Assembly (NCBI GenBank): GCA_022842785.1
Contig: JALHOW010000005.1
Coordinates: forward strand, 124,001 to 188,000
DNA from: Hyphomicrobiaceae bacterium
GTDB lineage: Bacteria > Pseudomonadota > Alphaproteobacteria > Rhizobiales > Hyphomicrobiaceae
Direction: 5' to 3'
DNA: 64,000 bases
Made by a program: the position numbers and the translations under genes. This document shows, piece after piece, positions 27,098 to 36,686 of the stretch (position 1 is its first letter; every line of letters begins with the position of its first letter). Below the pieces are notes generated by a model that ran no database searches, was not told the DNA's origin, and saw only the letters and a list, made by a program, of their open reading frames with translations.

Positions 27098-27195
27098 GAG
27101 GATCCCGCTTCCCTTCTTCTCGTCAGCCGACAGCCCGGCGGGCACCATCAGCTCAGGACTCCATCCTGGAGCGGTTATAAACTGCTGCAGGGGCC

Positions 27196-27240
27196 AAACA
27201 AACGAAAAGGCCGGCGCGGACTGTCGCACCGCAGGCCGGC
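27196..27240 (-). terminator. Terminator-like hairpin upstream of hemA
   Basis: Read on the minus strand, GCCGGC-CT-GCGG (27240-27229) pairs with CCGC-GCCGGC (27219-27210) around a 9-base loop. It is followed by TTTTCGTTTGTTT (complement of 27197-27209). The stem has a 2-base bulge. It lies about 100 bases before the hemA start and points toward hemA, so it could be an attenuator in a long hemA leader or the end of a short antisense RNA from the divergent region. Confidence 0.45.
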
Positions 27241-27323
27241 GAGCTGTCTTGATGCGGCGCAAAGGCTGGCCGCGGCTTCCGGGCGCGCGTGCAGGGCCTT
27301 GAAACCGCGCTAGGATGAGGCTG

Positions 27324-28535
27324 ATGGCACATTCAGCGAAGCATGACTGCGAGGCTCTGGTTGTCGGGACGGGACCGGCGGGACTCGTCGCGGCCCTTGT
27401 GATGGCCAGGGCGGGCTTGGCAACGCTCGCCGTTGGGCCGGCCATGGACCCAGCGCGCGACACGCGCACGACAGCGCTCTTCACAGGCAGCGTCACCCTT
27501 TTGCGCAACCTCGGCCTCGGTGCGCGGCTCGCTCCAGCCATCGTGCCGATGACCGGGCTGCGGCTCATCGATGATACGGGCGGACTGTGGCGGGCACCCG
27601 AGGTCCTGTTTCGCGCCGAGGAACTGGGCCTCGAAGAATTCGGCATCAACATCGACAATGCGGCGCTGAATACCGCGCTGCTGGCCGCGGCTCGCGAGCA
27701 GACCGGTCTTCGCCTGATCGACGATACGGTCGCGCCAGATTTTCAATCTGACGAGAACGGCGTCACCGTCAAACTCGGCAGCGGCGGCACGATCCGCGCG
27801 CGTCTGGTTGTAGGCGCCGACGGCCGCGGGTCACTCTGCCGGCGCGAAGCCGGGATCGAAGCGCGATCGAACCCCTATCCGCAAAGCGCCGTCGCCACGC
27901 GTTTCCGCCACACGCGAGCGCACGGTGGCATTTCGAGCGAGTTACACCGCCCGGCCGGACCGCTGACGACTGTGCCGCTCCTTGGTCTCGCATCTAGCCT
28001 CGTGTGGGTGGAGACGCCCGAGGAAGCCAGCCGTCTCATGAATCTCGACGAAGCGGCCTTCATCCGAACGCTCGACGATCGCCTCCAGGGTCTTCTCGGC
28101 ACCGTAACGGCGATCGGACCGCGCGCGAGTTTTCCGCTGACACGCATGTCCGCCGATCGCCTCGGCGCGCGCCGCATTGCACTCATCGGCGAGGCCGCGC
28201 ACGTCATACCGCCGATCGGCGCGCAAGGTCTCAATCTCGGCCTGCGGGACATCGCGACAATCGTCGAACTGGTTACACGGACGCGGAGTCTCGGCGGAGA
28301 CATCGGCGGCGAGGCTGTGCTCAAGGCCTATGACACGGAGCGACGCAGCGATATCGCGACGCGCTCCACCATGGTCGATACGCTCAATCGTTCGCTGATT
28401 TCCGACTTCCTGCCCCTGCATCTCGTGCGTGGGGCCGGCCTCCACGCCCTGAACACCCTGCCCTGGCTCCGCCGCCTCGTCATGCGTGAGGGGCTTCATC
28501 CTTCGGGCCGCCTGCCAGCGCTCATGCGCACCTGA
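27324..28535 (+). CDS. UbiH/UbiF-family FAD-dependent monooxygenase
   Basis: A flavoprotein of 403 residues (406 if ATG 27315 is used). FAD-binding motifs are [10 protein letters not shown] at about 15-24, the D-G motif V-V-G-A-D-G-R-G-S in the middle, and [21 protein letters not shown] near 290-310. The last is typical of the UbiH/UbiF/VisC class of hydroxylases acting on ubiquinone precursors. Ring position cannot be assigned, so no symbol is given. It diverges from hemA, and both feed respiratory-chain cofactors, which would suit shared control. The second ATG has a better-spaced ATGAGG ahead of it. Confidence 0.85.
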   Translation: MAHSAKHDCEALVVGTGPAGLVAALVMARAGLATLAVGPAMDPARDTRTTALFTGSVTLLRNLGLGARLAPAIVPMTGLRLIDDTGGLWRAPEVLFRAEELGLEEFGINIDNAALNTALLAAAREQTGLRLIDDTVAPDFQSDENGVTVKLGSGGTIRARLVVGADGRGSLCRREAGIEARSNPYPQSAVATRFRHTRAHGGISSELHRPAGPLTTVPLLGLASSLVWVETPEEASRLMNLDEAAFIRTLDDRLQGLLGTVTAIGPRASFPLTRMSADRLGARRIALIGEAAHVIPPIGAQGLNLGLRDIATIVELVTRTRSLGGDIGGEAVLKAYDTERRSDIATRSTMVDTLNRSLISDFLPLHLVRGAGLHALNTLPWLRRLVMREGLHPSGRLPALMRT

Positions 28536-28638
28536 TCGCTGCGCCACGGGCATGACCACTACGCAAGGGCGCAGCTTGACGGGCGCGCCTTCTGCAGCGC
28601 GAAATACGCGCACGCTTTAGCGTGAGAGGAAACACCGA

Positions 28639-28977
28639 ATGGCTCTGAAACGCATGGTGCTCGAAATCGGCATGGGCACTGACATCCGCGGCGCCGACAG
28701 CACGAAGGCCGCCGAACGCGCCGTGCGCGATGCGCTCTGGCGCAATACGCTCAGCATTGCGACGCTCATGGGCAAAGAGCGCTCGGACATGCACCTCGAA
28801 ATCAATATCGGCGTGCCGCGCCCGCAGACGGTCAACAAGGAAGCCGTGCTCGCGGTCGCCCCTTACGGCAAGGGCAGTGTCAAGGTCGTCGAGGGCGGGC
28901 TCGAGATCCCGAATGACGATGGCACCGACAGCACGATCCTGGCGCACGCGCTGGTCGTCGTATCGCTCGACGTTTGA
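28639..28977 (+). CDS. Lin0512-family protein, first copy
   Basis: A 112-residue protein of the Lin0512 family, small conserved proteins of unknown function. Its pattern is K-R-M-V-L-E-I-G-M-G-T-D at the start, then D-S-T-K-A-A-E-R-A-V-R-D-A, a hydrophobic strand H-L-E-I-N-I-G-V-P-R-P, and G-S-V-K-V-V-E-G-G-L-E-I-P-N-D-D-G near 77-94. The same ordered pattern recurs in the next gene. AGAGGAAACACCG gives a ribosome site before the ATG. No catalytic residues are known for the family; paired paralogues may form a heteromeric complex. Confidence 0.85.
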   Translation: MALKRMVLEIGMGTDIRGADSTKAAERAVRDALWRNTLSIATLMGKERSDMHLEINIGVPRPQTVNKEAVLAVAPYGKGSVKVVEGGLEIPNDDGTDSTILAHALVVVSLDV

Positions 28978-28991
28978 GAGAGGGCTCACGC

Positions 28992-29342
28992 ATGAAACCG
29001 AAGCGCATTATTCTCGAGCTCGGTGCCGGAGCCTCGCTCCATGGCGGCGACTACACCAAGGCGGCCTTGCGCGCTGTCGACGACGCGATCCATCACAGCT
29101 CGCTGTCGTTCGTGCGCAATCTCGGCCTCGACGCGAAGAAGATGGAGGTTACGGTCACCATCGGCGTGCAGAAGCCGGAGCTGGTCGACGCTGCCAAAGT
29201 CAAAGCACGGCTGCCGCATGGGCAGGTGACCGTGAATGTCGTGAAAGGCGGCCTCGATGTGCCCGACGTCGAGAACAACGACATCACCGTGCTTGCGAGC
29301 GCGGCGGTAGCGGTGCGGATGGAACTGCCGAAGCGGGGATGA
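28992..29342 (+). CDS. Lin0512-family protein, second copy
   Basis: A 116-residue paralogue of the preceding gene, 14 bases downstream. It aligns throughout: K-R-I-I-L-E-L-G-A-G-A-S-L-H-G-G-D-Y-T-K-A-A-L-R-A-V-D-D at the start (given here in two steps because the family signature is continuous), then a V-T-I-G-V-Q-K-P strand and V-N-V-V-K-G-G-L-D-V-P-D. The first copy's N-D-D-G near the end is E-N-N-D here, so the two have diverged. ATG 28992 was chosen over an in-frame start six codons earlier. The tandem arrangement suggests the two are translated together and perhaps assemble together. Confidence 0.85.
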   Translation: MKPKRIILELGAGASLHGGDYTKAALRAVDDAIHHSSLSFVRNLGLDAKKMEVTVTIGVQKPELVDAAKVKARLPHGQVTVNVVKGGLDVPDVENNDITVLASAAVAVRMELPKRG

Positions 29343-29356
29343 AGGCGGCGCGGATC

Positions 29357-30019
29357 TCAGCCGCCGCTCGACCAGATGATGCGGGCGATCCAGTCGACGT
29401 GAGAGCGATCGAGCTCGACGGGATCGCCGTCGCCGCGGAGGGAGACGAGTTCCACGCGGCGTGTGGTCTTGCTGACCAGCAGACGCGGCACGGCAAGCGC
29501 GCCCTGCGGCTTGATGATGATGCGGTCGCCCGCATTGGCGATCGCATTGGATGCGGCGACGAGCGTCAGCCCGCACCGATAAACAGGCTCGAGGCTCCGG
29601 TCCGCCACCTCGACGGCGAAGGGCCCACCACCGCCGACCACGAGCTTGGCATGGGCATCGAGCCCCTCATCCGGGGGGCCACCATAGGGATGCCAGCTCC
29701 CGACGGTCGCGTTGGTGATCTGCCCGATCAGGGGCACACTGGCCGGCATGGGCGCCTGCCGCGCACGTTCCGTCTCGGCGGCGAGCGCAGTAAACTGGTC
29801 GAGCGTGAACCCAGTGGCGGTGAGGATCTTGGAAATGCTTTCGGTGCTCGGCCAGCGCGGCCGGCCCTCGGGCGTGAAGCGTTTGGAGGGATTGAAGGCC
29901 GTGGGATCGAGGCCGGCGAGACGCGCGAGCCCGGAAGGCGACAGCTCCTTATGGCGCGCCAGCGCGTCGATCGCGTTCCAGATCCACGCGTGGGTCAGGA
30001 TCGATTGCGTCGGGCTCAT
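29357..30019 (-). CDS. Helix-turn-helix S24 (LexA/phage-repressor-like) protein
   Basis: A 220-residue protein with an XRE-like N-terminal region (about 10-75: L-A-R-H-K-E-L-S-P-S-G-L-A-R-L-A-G-L-D) and a C-terminal domain like S24 signal peptidase/repressor domains. The self-cleavage serine seems kept in D-R-S-L-E-P, where the usual motif is G-D-S-M-x-P. At the place of the general-base Lys I see P-R-L-L-V-S-K, so the base may be shifted or replaced by Arg. It may be a stable repressor rather than a self-cleaving one. ATG 30019 was chosen because the HTH follows directly. There are no phage genes nearby. It faces the Lin0512 pair tail to tail. Confidence 0.75.
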   Translation of the reverse strand: MSPTQSILTHAWIWNAIDALARHKELSPSGLARLAGLDPTAFNPSKRFTPEGRPRWPSTESISKILTATGFTLDQFTALAAETERARQAPMPASVPLIGQITNATVGSWHPYGGPPDEGLDAHAKLVVGGGGPFAVEVADRSLEPVYRCGLTLVAASNAIANAGDRIIIKPQGALAVPRLLVSKTTRRVELVSLRGDGDPVELDRSHVDWIARIIWSSGG

Positions 30020-30188
30020 CCAAACACGCCTAGAAGACTTTCTCTGGTCGAGTTCTACTCCCGCGCGGGGGGCCGACGACGAGTTCGGGTCGGTAATCCG
30101 CACTGAGATCGAAAAGAGCAAAACCCATGCCGCTGAACGTGCACCACTTAGTCCATACGGGTGTTAAGAGGTGGAGAAGTTTGAGCCC

Positions 30189-30545
30189 ATGGTTGACGTG
30201 TCGATAATGGCGTACAAAATCTGTACTGAGAATGAATGGCGCCAACTCCAGGAAACTGGACGATTTTTCGGCTCCGCAGATGACTTGCGGGACGGTTATG
30301 TCCACCTGAGCGCGCGTGGTCAAGTGGCGCGTACGGCGTCCAAGTTCTTTGCCGGCCGAACCGACCTCGTGCTACTCGCCATTAACCCTGACCGTCTCGG
30401 AAGCGCACTTCGCTGGGAGGCATCGGAGAGCGGTACCCTGTATCCGCACCTCTACGCGCCGCTGCCCCTCGACGCTGTCGTGACCGCCACACCGCTGCTG
30501 CTCGGTCCAGACGGCCACCATATCCTGCCCGCGGAGTTCGGCTGA
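30189..30545 (+). CDS. DUF952 domain protein
   Basis: A small protein of about 118 residues (112 if ATG 30207 is used) of the DUF952 family. It has A-Y-K-I-C-T-E-N-E-W near the start, then D-G-Y-V-H-L-S-A-R-G-Q-V, which carries the conserved His and Ser of the family, L-L-A-I-N-P-D-R-L, and Y-P-H-L-Y-A-P-L-P. The biochemical role of DUF952 is not established. Its stop overlaps the pyrD start in TGATG, so translation is coupled to pyrD. Start choice is uncertain: GGAG lies 12 bases before 30189, while 30207 fits the usual family N-terminus. Confidence 0.8.
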   Translation: MVDVSIMAYKICTENEWRQLQETGRFFGSADDLRDGYVHLSARGQVARTASKFFAGRTDLVLLAINPDRLGSALRWEASESGTLYPHLYAPLPLDAVVTATPLLLGPDGHHILPAEFG

Positions 30546-31642
30546 TGCTCAATGCCCTCACACAGCTTGCGCTGCCGGCGCTCCTGGCCCTCGATCCCGA
30601 GACGGCACACGAGGCGACACTCAAGGCGCTGGAGAACGGTCTCTATCCCGCAGATCACACGGCCAATCCGCCGACGCTCGCGGCGCGCCTCGGCGATCTC
30701 GTGCTCCCCAATCCGATCGCCATAGCTGCGGGCTTCGACAAGGACGCGCGCGTTCCGGACGCCGTGCTTGGGATCGGCTGCGGCTTCGCGGAGATCGGAT
30801 CCGTCACGCCACTGCCGCAGTCCGGCAACCCCAAGCCGCGCGTCTTCCGACTGCCGAACGAGCATGGCGTGATCAACCGGCTCGGCTTCAACAATGGCGG
30901 CCACGAAGCCGCCCTTGCCCGGCTAAGGTCACGCGCGCGCCGCGGCGGGATCGTCGGCGTCAACATCGGCGCCAACAAGGATACGGCCGATCGCACAGGC
31001 GATTACGTCAAAGGCATCGCGACCTTCTACGATGTCGCCAGCTACTTCACGGTCAATATTTCCTCGCCGAATACGCCGGGCCTGCGCGACCTGCAGGCAC
31101 CGGCCGCACTCGATGAACTGCTGGGGCGTGTGATGGAAGCCCGCGCGCAGCAGATGGCTGCCGGCAAGCCGCGCCGGCCGATCATGGTCAAGATCGCGCC
31201 TGATGTTGCGGAAGAGGATGTGCCGGCCATCGCTGCTCAGCTCGTGGCGCACGAGGTCGATGCCATAGCGGTTTCCAATACGACGCTTGCCCGTCCGGGC
31301 GTCAGTCACAATCCGACATCGAAGGAAGCTGGCGGTCTCTCCGGCCGGCCACTCTTCCACCGCTCGACGGCGATGCTCGCGCGCGTTCATCAGGCGACCG
31401 GCGGCGCGGTTCCGCTCGTCGGCATTGGCGGTATCGACAGCCCCGAGAGTGCTCTCCAGAAGATGGAAGCCGGCGCCTCGCTGCTCCAGCTCTACACCGG
31501 CCTCATCTACGAGGGCCCGGGCTTGATCGGCCGCATCAAGCAGCACCTCGATGCCACGTGCCGCGCACGCAATCTCAAGAACATTTCCGAGGTCGTCGGC
31601 ACGCGCGCCGCCGAGTGGGCCGCGAAACCTCTCGACGGCTGA
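30545..31642 (+). CDS. pyrD: Dihydroorotate dehydrogenase (quinone), class 2
   Basis: This 365-residue membrane-associated flavoenzyme oxidises dihydroorotate to orotate with quinone, step four of pyrimidine synthesis. Class 2 features are the N-terminal helical extension, A-A-G-F-D-K-D-A at about 61-68, the catalytic S174 in N-I-S-S-P-N-T-P-G-L-R, the K-I-A-P-D loop, and the FMN phosphate loop V-G-I-G-G-I-D-S near 301-308. It overlaps the DUF952 gene by one base at its start. Its stop is only 3 bases from the stop of the convergent MATE gene, so no separate terminator fits between them. Confidence 0.95.
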   Translation: MLNALTQLALPALLALDPETAHEATLKALENGLYPADHTANPPTLAARLGDLVLPNPIAIAAGFDKDARVPDAVLGIGCGFAEIGSVTPLPQSGNPKPRVFRLPNEHGVINRLGFNNGGHEAALARLRSRARRGGIVGVNIGANKDTADRTGDYVKGIATFYDVASYFTVNISSPNTPGLRDLQAPAALDELLGRVMEARAQQMAAGKPRRPIMVKIAPDVAEEDVPAIAAQLVAHEVDAIAVSNTTLARPGVSHNPTSKEAGGLSGRPLFHRSTAMLARVHQATGGAVPLVGIGGIDSPESALQKMEAGASLLQLYTGLIYEGPGLIGRIKQHLDATCRARNLKNISEVVGTRAAEWAAKPLDG

Positions 31643-31645
31643 CCT

Positions 31646-32995
31646 CTACGGCCGCTCGGGAAACGACACCTGCACGAGCCGCGGCATGAAGATGAGCAGC
31701 GATGCCGTCCGCGCGACATAGAACAGCATGTAGGCCGCCCACAGCCCGTGATTGCCGTAGTGCGGCGCCAGCACCGCCCAGATCGCAAAAAACGGGATGA
31801 TGCTCAGCACCATGGTGTTGCGCATCTCTCGCGTGCGCGTCGCACCCGTGAAGATGCCGTCGAGCTGGAAGCACCACACGCCGAGGATCGGCGCGATGGC
31901 TGCCCAACCGAGGTATGTGCCGGCCGCCTGTTGTACGTCGACACTCTTCGCGGTCAACTCGATGATGGCTGGCCCGGCGAACCAAAGCGTGGCCCCGATC
32001 AGCACCGCCAACACCGCCGCCCACTGCGTTGACATGATCACCGCGCGCCAGAACGAGCGCCGATCGCGCGCACCGACGGAGCGCCCGACGAGCGACTCGG
32101 CTGCAAAGGCGAAGCCGTCGAGCAGGTAGACCATGATGTTGATCAGCGTCATCAGGATCGCATTGGCGGCGAGAACCACATCACCGCCTGCTGCCCCCTG
32201 CGCGGTGAAGAACACGATCGCCGTGTAGTGCCCCACCGCGCGCACGGTGAGGTCGAAGTTGATGCCGAGCGAGCGCTTCATCTTCGGCCAGTCGAGCGCG
32301 TCGGCCAGAGGCGCCGCCGCCCCCATCTGGCGGGCGATCCGGGTGGCAATGGCGAGGCCCAGTACGGCTCCGGCACACTCGGCGATCAGCGCGGCATAGC
32401 CGACGCCCGCGACCCCATAGTCGAACCAGAGCACGAGCAGGATCGCCAGCACCATGTTCAGCACGTTGATCACGAGCTGAACGAAGAACGCGACACCCGC
32501 ACGCCCGAGCCCGATGTACCAGCCGAGCAGGGCGAAGTTGATGAGGCCGGCAGGCGCTGCCCAGATGCGGATCGAGAAATAGGTCTGCGCTGCCGCTTCC
32601 ACCTGCTGCGATGCGCCGATCAGCCAGAAGGCGGCCTTCGCGATCGGCCCCTGCAGGACCAGCATGACGAGCCCGAAGAACACCGCGACGCCAAGCGCAC
32701 GCAGAAGGTGGCCGGCGACCTCCCGGCCGTCGCGGGCGCCGTAGGCCTGGGCGGTCAGCCCCGTCGTCCCCATGCGCAGGAAGCTGAACGTCCAGTAGAG
32801 GACGCTGAAAATGACGCCGCCGATCCCGACCGCGCCGATCAGGTGCGCCTGGCCAAGCTGCCCCACGACGGCCGTATCGACGAAGCCGATCAGCGGCACG
32901 GTGGCGTTGGAGAGCATGATGGGGACGGCGATCCCGAGCATGCTGGCGTGCGTGACGCTCTCGCCCGGCGCCTCGGCCTTCGCGCGGTCGGACAT
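31646..32995 (-). CDS. MATE-family efflux transporter
   Basis: A 449-residue inner-membrane protein with about 12 helices in two homologous halves. It opens with the MATE pattern I-A-V-P-I-M-L-S-N-A-T-V-P-L-I-G-F-V-D-T-A-V-V-G near residues 23-46, with G-Q-L-G-Q-A-H-L-I-G-A-V following (split here as two stretches of the same segment). It is closest in look to the DinF-type branch. MATE proteins export cationic drugs or metabolites against Na+ or H+; the substrate is unknown. It is convergent with pyrD. A small DUF6460-like gene lies upstream on the same strand, 39 bases away. Confidence 0.88.
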   Translation of the reverse strand: MSDRAKAEAPGESVTHASMLGIAVPIMLSNATVPLIGFVDTAVVGQLGQAHLIGAVGIGGVIFSVLYWTFSFLRMGTTGLTAQAYGARDGREVAGHLLRALGVAVFFGLVMLVLQGPIAKAAFWLIGASQQVEAAAQTYFSIRIWAAPAGLINFALLGWYIGLGRAGVAFFVQLVINVLNMVLAILLVLWFDYGVAGVGYAALIAECAGAVLGLAIATRIARQMGAAAPLADALDWPKMKRSLGINFDLTVRAVGHYTAIVFFTAQGAAGGDVVLAANAILMTLINIMVYLLDGFAFAAESLVGRSVGARDRRSFWRAVIMSTQWAAVLAVLIGATLWFAGPAIIELTAKSVDVQQAAGTYLGWAAIAPILGVWCFQLDGIFTGATRTREMRNTMVLSIIPFFAIWAVLAPHYGNHGLWAAYMLFYVARTASLLIFMPRLVQVSFPERP

Positions 32996-33034
32996 CAGAT
33001 CGGCGTTCCCCGGATGGCCACGCTGGCCGTCGCC

Positions 33035-33319
33035 TCAGCGGCGATTGTCGTCTGGCTTGTTGGAGAAAAGACCGAGAAACCGAACAATGAGCCAGATCGG
33101 TATGACCACCACGGCGCCAATCAGGAAATAGCCGAAAACCGTCTCGATAGCCCCGAAACCGAGGTCGGAGATGCGCTGGATCAGGCGGCGAATGTGATAC
33201 AGGATTTCATCCGGCCGGACATTGAGTGCCGAGAGCACCACGCCGACAATGATCGAGATCACCACGAGGCGGATGATCACGGCCACCGGGTTGCCGCCGA
33301 AAATGCGATTGCGATCCAT
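33035..33319 (-). CDS. DUF6460-like small membrane protein
   Basis: A 94-residue protein with two hydrophobic segments, at about residues 12-32 and 62-85, joined by a helix with R-R-L-I-Q-R-I-S-D-L-G-F. It begins M-D-R-N-R-I-F-G-G-N-P and ends in a charged D-D-N-R-R. I associate this layout with DUF6460, found in Hyphomicrobiales, with no known function. It probably lies in the inner membrane with both ends in the cytoplasm. It may be co-transcribed with the MATE gene that follows. Confidence 0.75.
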   Translation of the reverse strand: MDRNRIFGGNPVAVIIRLVVISIIVGVVLSALNVRPDEILYHIRRLIQRISDLGFGAIETVFGYFLIGAVVVIPIWLIVRFLGLFSNKPDDNRR

Positions 33320-33706
33320 TCAGGCTCTCCAGCACCTTTGCCGTCGATCAGCCATCTGAACGGCGGCAGGCCGAAACATCTACCGCGCTCGGCCCTCCAG
33401 GCAAGTGCTATGTCCTGAGACGGGGCGCAGCGCCAGCCAAAGGGGCGGCGAACGACTGAAAAGCGCCCTAAAACATCCGGAATGAAGTCCGCTGCGACAG
33501 TAATTTCCTTGTTCTGGGTAATCGTTTGTGGCAGGGAACACCCTGTCGGGCGCAGGGGATCGCATTCATTGATCCCTTTTCTCGACATCGGTACCGTTTG
33601 ATTAGCTCGTTGAACGAGTAGCCCGCCTTTCCCTGCGCTCATAGTGAATGCGCCGCCTTCTTTGCGGAGGCTCTGGCGCGACCGAACGCAGTGACGGAGG
33701 TTCTTG
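33320..33706 (+). other. Helicase leader region with two hairpins
   Basis: About 387 bases between divergent DUF6460 (-) and the helicase (+) hold no credible gene. Two hairpins lie on the + strand: CAGGG (33532-33536) with CCCTG (33541-33545), loop AACA, and GGGATC (33556-33561) with GATCCC (33571-33576) followed by TTTTCTC. The second resembles a weak intrinsic terminator about 125 bases before the helicase start, which could act as an attenuator. Long structured leaders are common for cold-inducible RNA helicases. No convincing promoter was found. Confidence 0.45.
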
Positions 33707-35443
<1,737 letters not shown>

Positions 35444-35595
35444 CCCGCCGCGGTGCTGCGCGCTGTTGCGCGGAAGGCGATGATGACGCCTTCCGCAGTT
35501 GATCCTTCACTTACGACCACCGTGCTGATCGCTTCGCAGTAGATTGCACGTGTCGCGAAGCAGAAGGCCGAGTTCGCGCCGCTACCGCCGCCAAC

Positions 35596-35626
35596 AAAAA
35601 AAAAGCCGCGATAACGCGGCTTTTTT
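35596..35626. terminator. Bidirectional intrinsic terminator (helicase and hupB)
   Basis: The stem GCCGCG (35605-35610) with CGCGGC (35615-35620), loop ATAA, is flanked by nine A on the left and six T on the right. It therefore works as a Rho-independent terminator in both directions. It lies 152 bases after the helicase stop and 22 bases after the hupB stop on the other strand. Confidence 0.9.
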
Positions 35627-35647
35627 CGTGCCCTCTGGCAGGAAGGA

Positions 35648-35986
35648 TCAGATCGCTTCCTTGAGTTCCTTGGACGCGCGGAAGGCAACCTTCTTGCTGG
35701 CCTTGATCTTGATCTGCTCGCCAGTCGCGGGGTTGCGACCCAGGCGGGCCGGACGCTTGCGCACCTGGAGGATGCCGAGGCCGGCAAGACGAATGCGCGA
35801 GCCCTTCTTGAGGTGCTTGGTGATCAGCTCGACTGTCTGCGCGAGCATCTCGACCCCTTGCTTCTTCGGCAGCTCATGCGCCTCTGCCAGTGCCGTGCCG
35901 AGATCGCGCATCGTCACCGTCACTACCTTCGCCGCTGCTCCCTTCGCAGGTACCTTCGCCGCTGCCTTGCTCGCCGCTTTCGCCAT
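35648..35986 (-). CDS. hupB: DNA-binding protein HU with N-terminal extension
   Basis: A 112-residue HU/IHF-family nucleoid protein. The DNA-bending arm is intact: G-R-N-P-A-T-G-E at 83-90 with the intercalating Pro at 86, then I-K-I-K-A-S-K-K-V-A-F-R-A-S-K-E-L-K at the C-terminal end. A typical HU has about 90 residues; here an Ala/Lys-rich leader of about 20 residues (A-K-A-A-S-K-A-A-A-K) precedes the fold, reminiscent of basic histone-like tails. AGGAGG sits before the ATG on the minus strand. A terminator shared with the helicase gene lies just past the stop. Confidence 0.9.
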   Translation of the reverse strand: MAKAASKAAAKVPAKGAAAKVVTVTMRDLGTALAEAHELPKKQGVEMLAQTVELITKHLKKGSRIRLAGLGILQVRKRPARLGRNPATGEQIKIKASKKVAFRASKELKEAI

Positions 35987-36513
35987 GTCGTGCCTCCTGG
36001 GTTCAACTTAAGTCTTGGTGTGAAAAGCACCGCTTACTTCAGCCAGCCGTACTGCGAACGCCCGCCTGCCCCGCTGCAGGGTGGCCGCTTGATCGGCCGA
36101 GGCAACGTCCACGAGCTCAGGCTGCTGGCTTTTCGTCAAGCCTTCTGCCCTTCGCCGAGAACCGTCGAAGTGAGAGCACTTCGTGCCTCTCCCGTCCGGC
36201 TCTGACTGCACGTCGCCGCATCGCGCAACGCTCAGCGACTCAACGCGCAGGCTGCCGGATAACGCATGTTAGTGATGATGGGAAAGCAAAAACAGCACGA
36301 AAATGGGGGTTTTCGGCACTTCTTGGTCGATTTGCCGCGCTGATATGGGGATCGGCGCCACATCGCACACGCAAAAGCATCGCGTCGGCGGTCCGGGCTT
36401 CGATCTTCAGCACGGCCACGTCGAGCCCCAGTGACGATGAACGCCTGTCGTTCGTACCCTTCTCCGGTACGGGGTTCGGGGGCCGAGGACGTCGCGCATA
36501 GCCGCGGACCTTG
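35987..36513. other. Gene-free region between hupB and tRNA-Ala
   Basis: About 530 bases without a supportable gene. The left end contains the hupB ribosome site and should contain its promoter, although no clear -10/-35 pair was seen. The stretch around 36265-36345 is richer in A/T than its surroundings and has runs such as GCAAAAACAGCACGAAAATGGGG. Open frames here have no protein-like composition. An unannotated small RNA cannot be excluded. Confidence 0.5.
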
Positions 36514-36542
36514 TTGACACGTTCGGCCGCTGTCTCTAAACC
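36514..36542 (+). promoter_or_regulatory. Promoter of tRNA-Ala
   Basis: TTGACA (36514-36519) is a perfect -35 box, followed after 17 bases by TAAACC (36537-36542). Transcription would start near 36549, about 20 bases before the tRNA. This is the cleanest sigma-70-type promoter in the window. Confidence 0.65.
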
Positions 36543-36568
36543 AGCCGCGACCCTTCTTGGGTCACCAT

Positions 36569-36644
36569 GGGGCCGTAGCTCAGCTGGGAGAGCGCTGCAA
36601 TCGCACTGCAGAGGTCAGGAGTTCGATCCTCCTCGGCTCCACCA
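36569..36644 (+). tRNA. tRNA-Ala (anticodon CGC)
   Basis: A full cloverleaf of 76 bases including an encoded CCA end (36642-36644). The acceptor stem GGGGCCG pairs with CGGCTCC and includes the G3-U70 wobble that defines tRNA-Ala. The D arm is GCTC/GAGC, the anticodon stem CTGCA/TGCAG with loop ATCGCAC (anticodon CGC, reading GCG), the variable loop AGGTC, and the T arm AGGAG-TTCGATC-CTCCT. GCG is a frequent codon in this GC-rich genome. Confidence 0.96.
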
Positions 36645-36677
36645 CCCACCACTTCCACGACGCCTGATTTATCGAAG

Positions 36678-36686
36678 TTTTTTTTT
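36678..36686 (+). terminator. T-run after tRNA-Ala
   Basis: Nine consecutive T residues lie 34 bases after the tRNA end. The stem ahead of them is weak, so the tRNA structure itself or a short hairpin may act with this T-run as the terminator. Confidence 0.45.
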
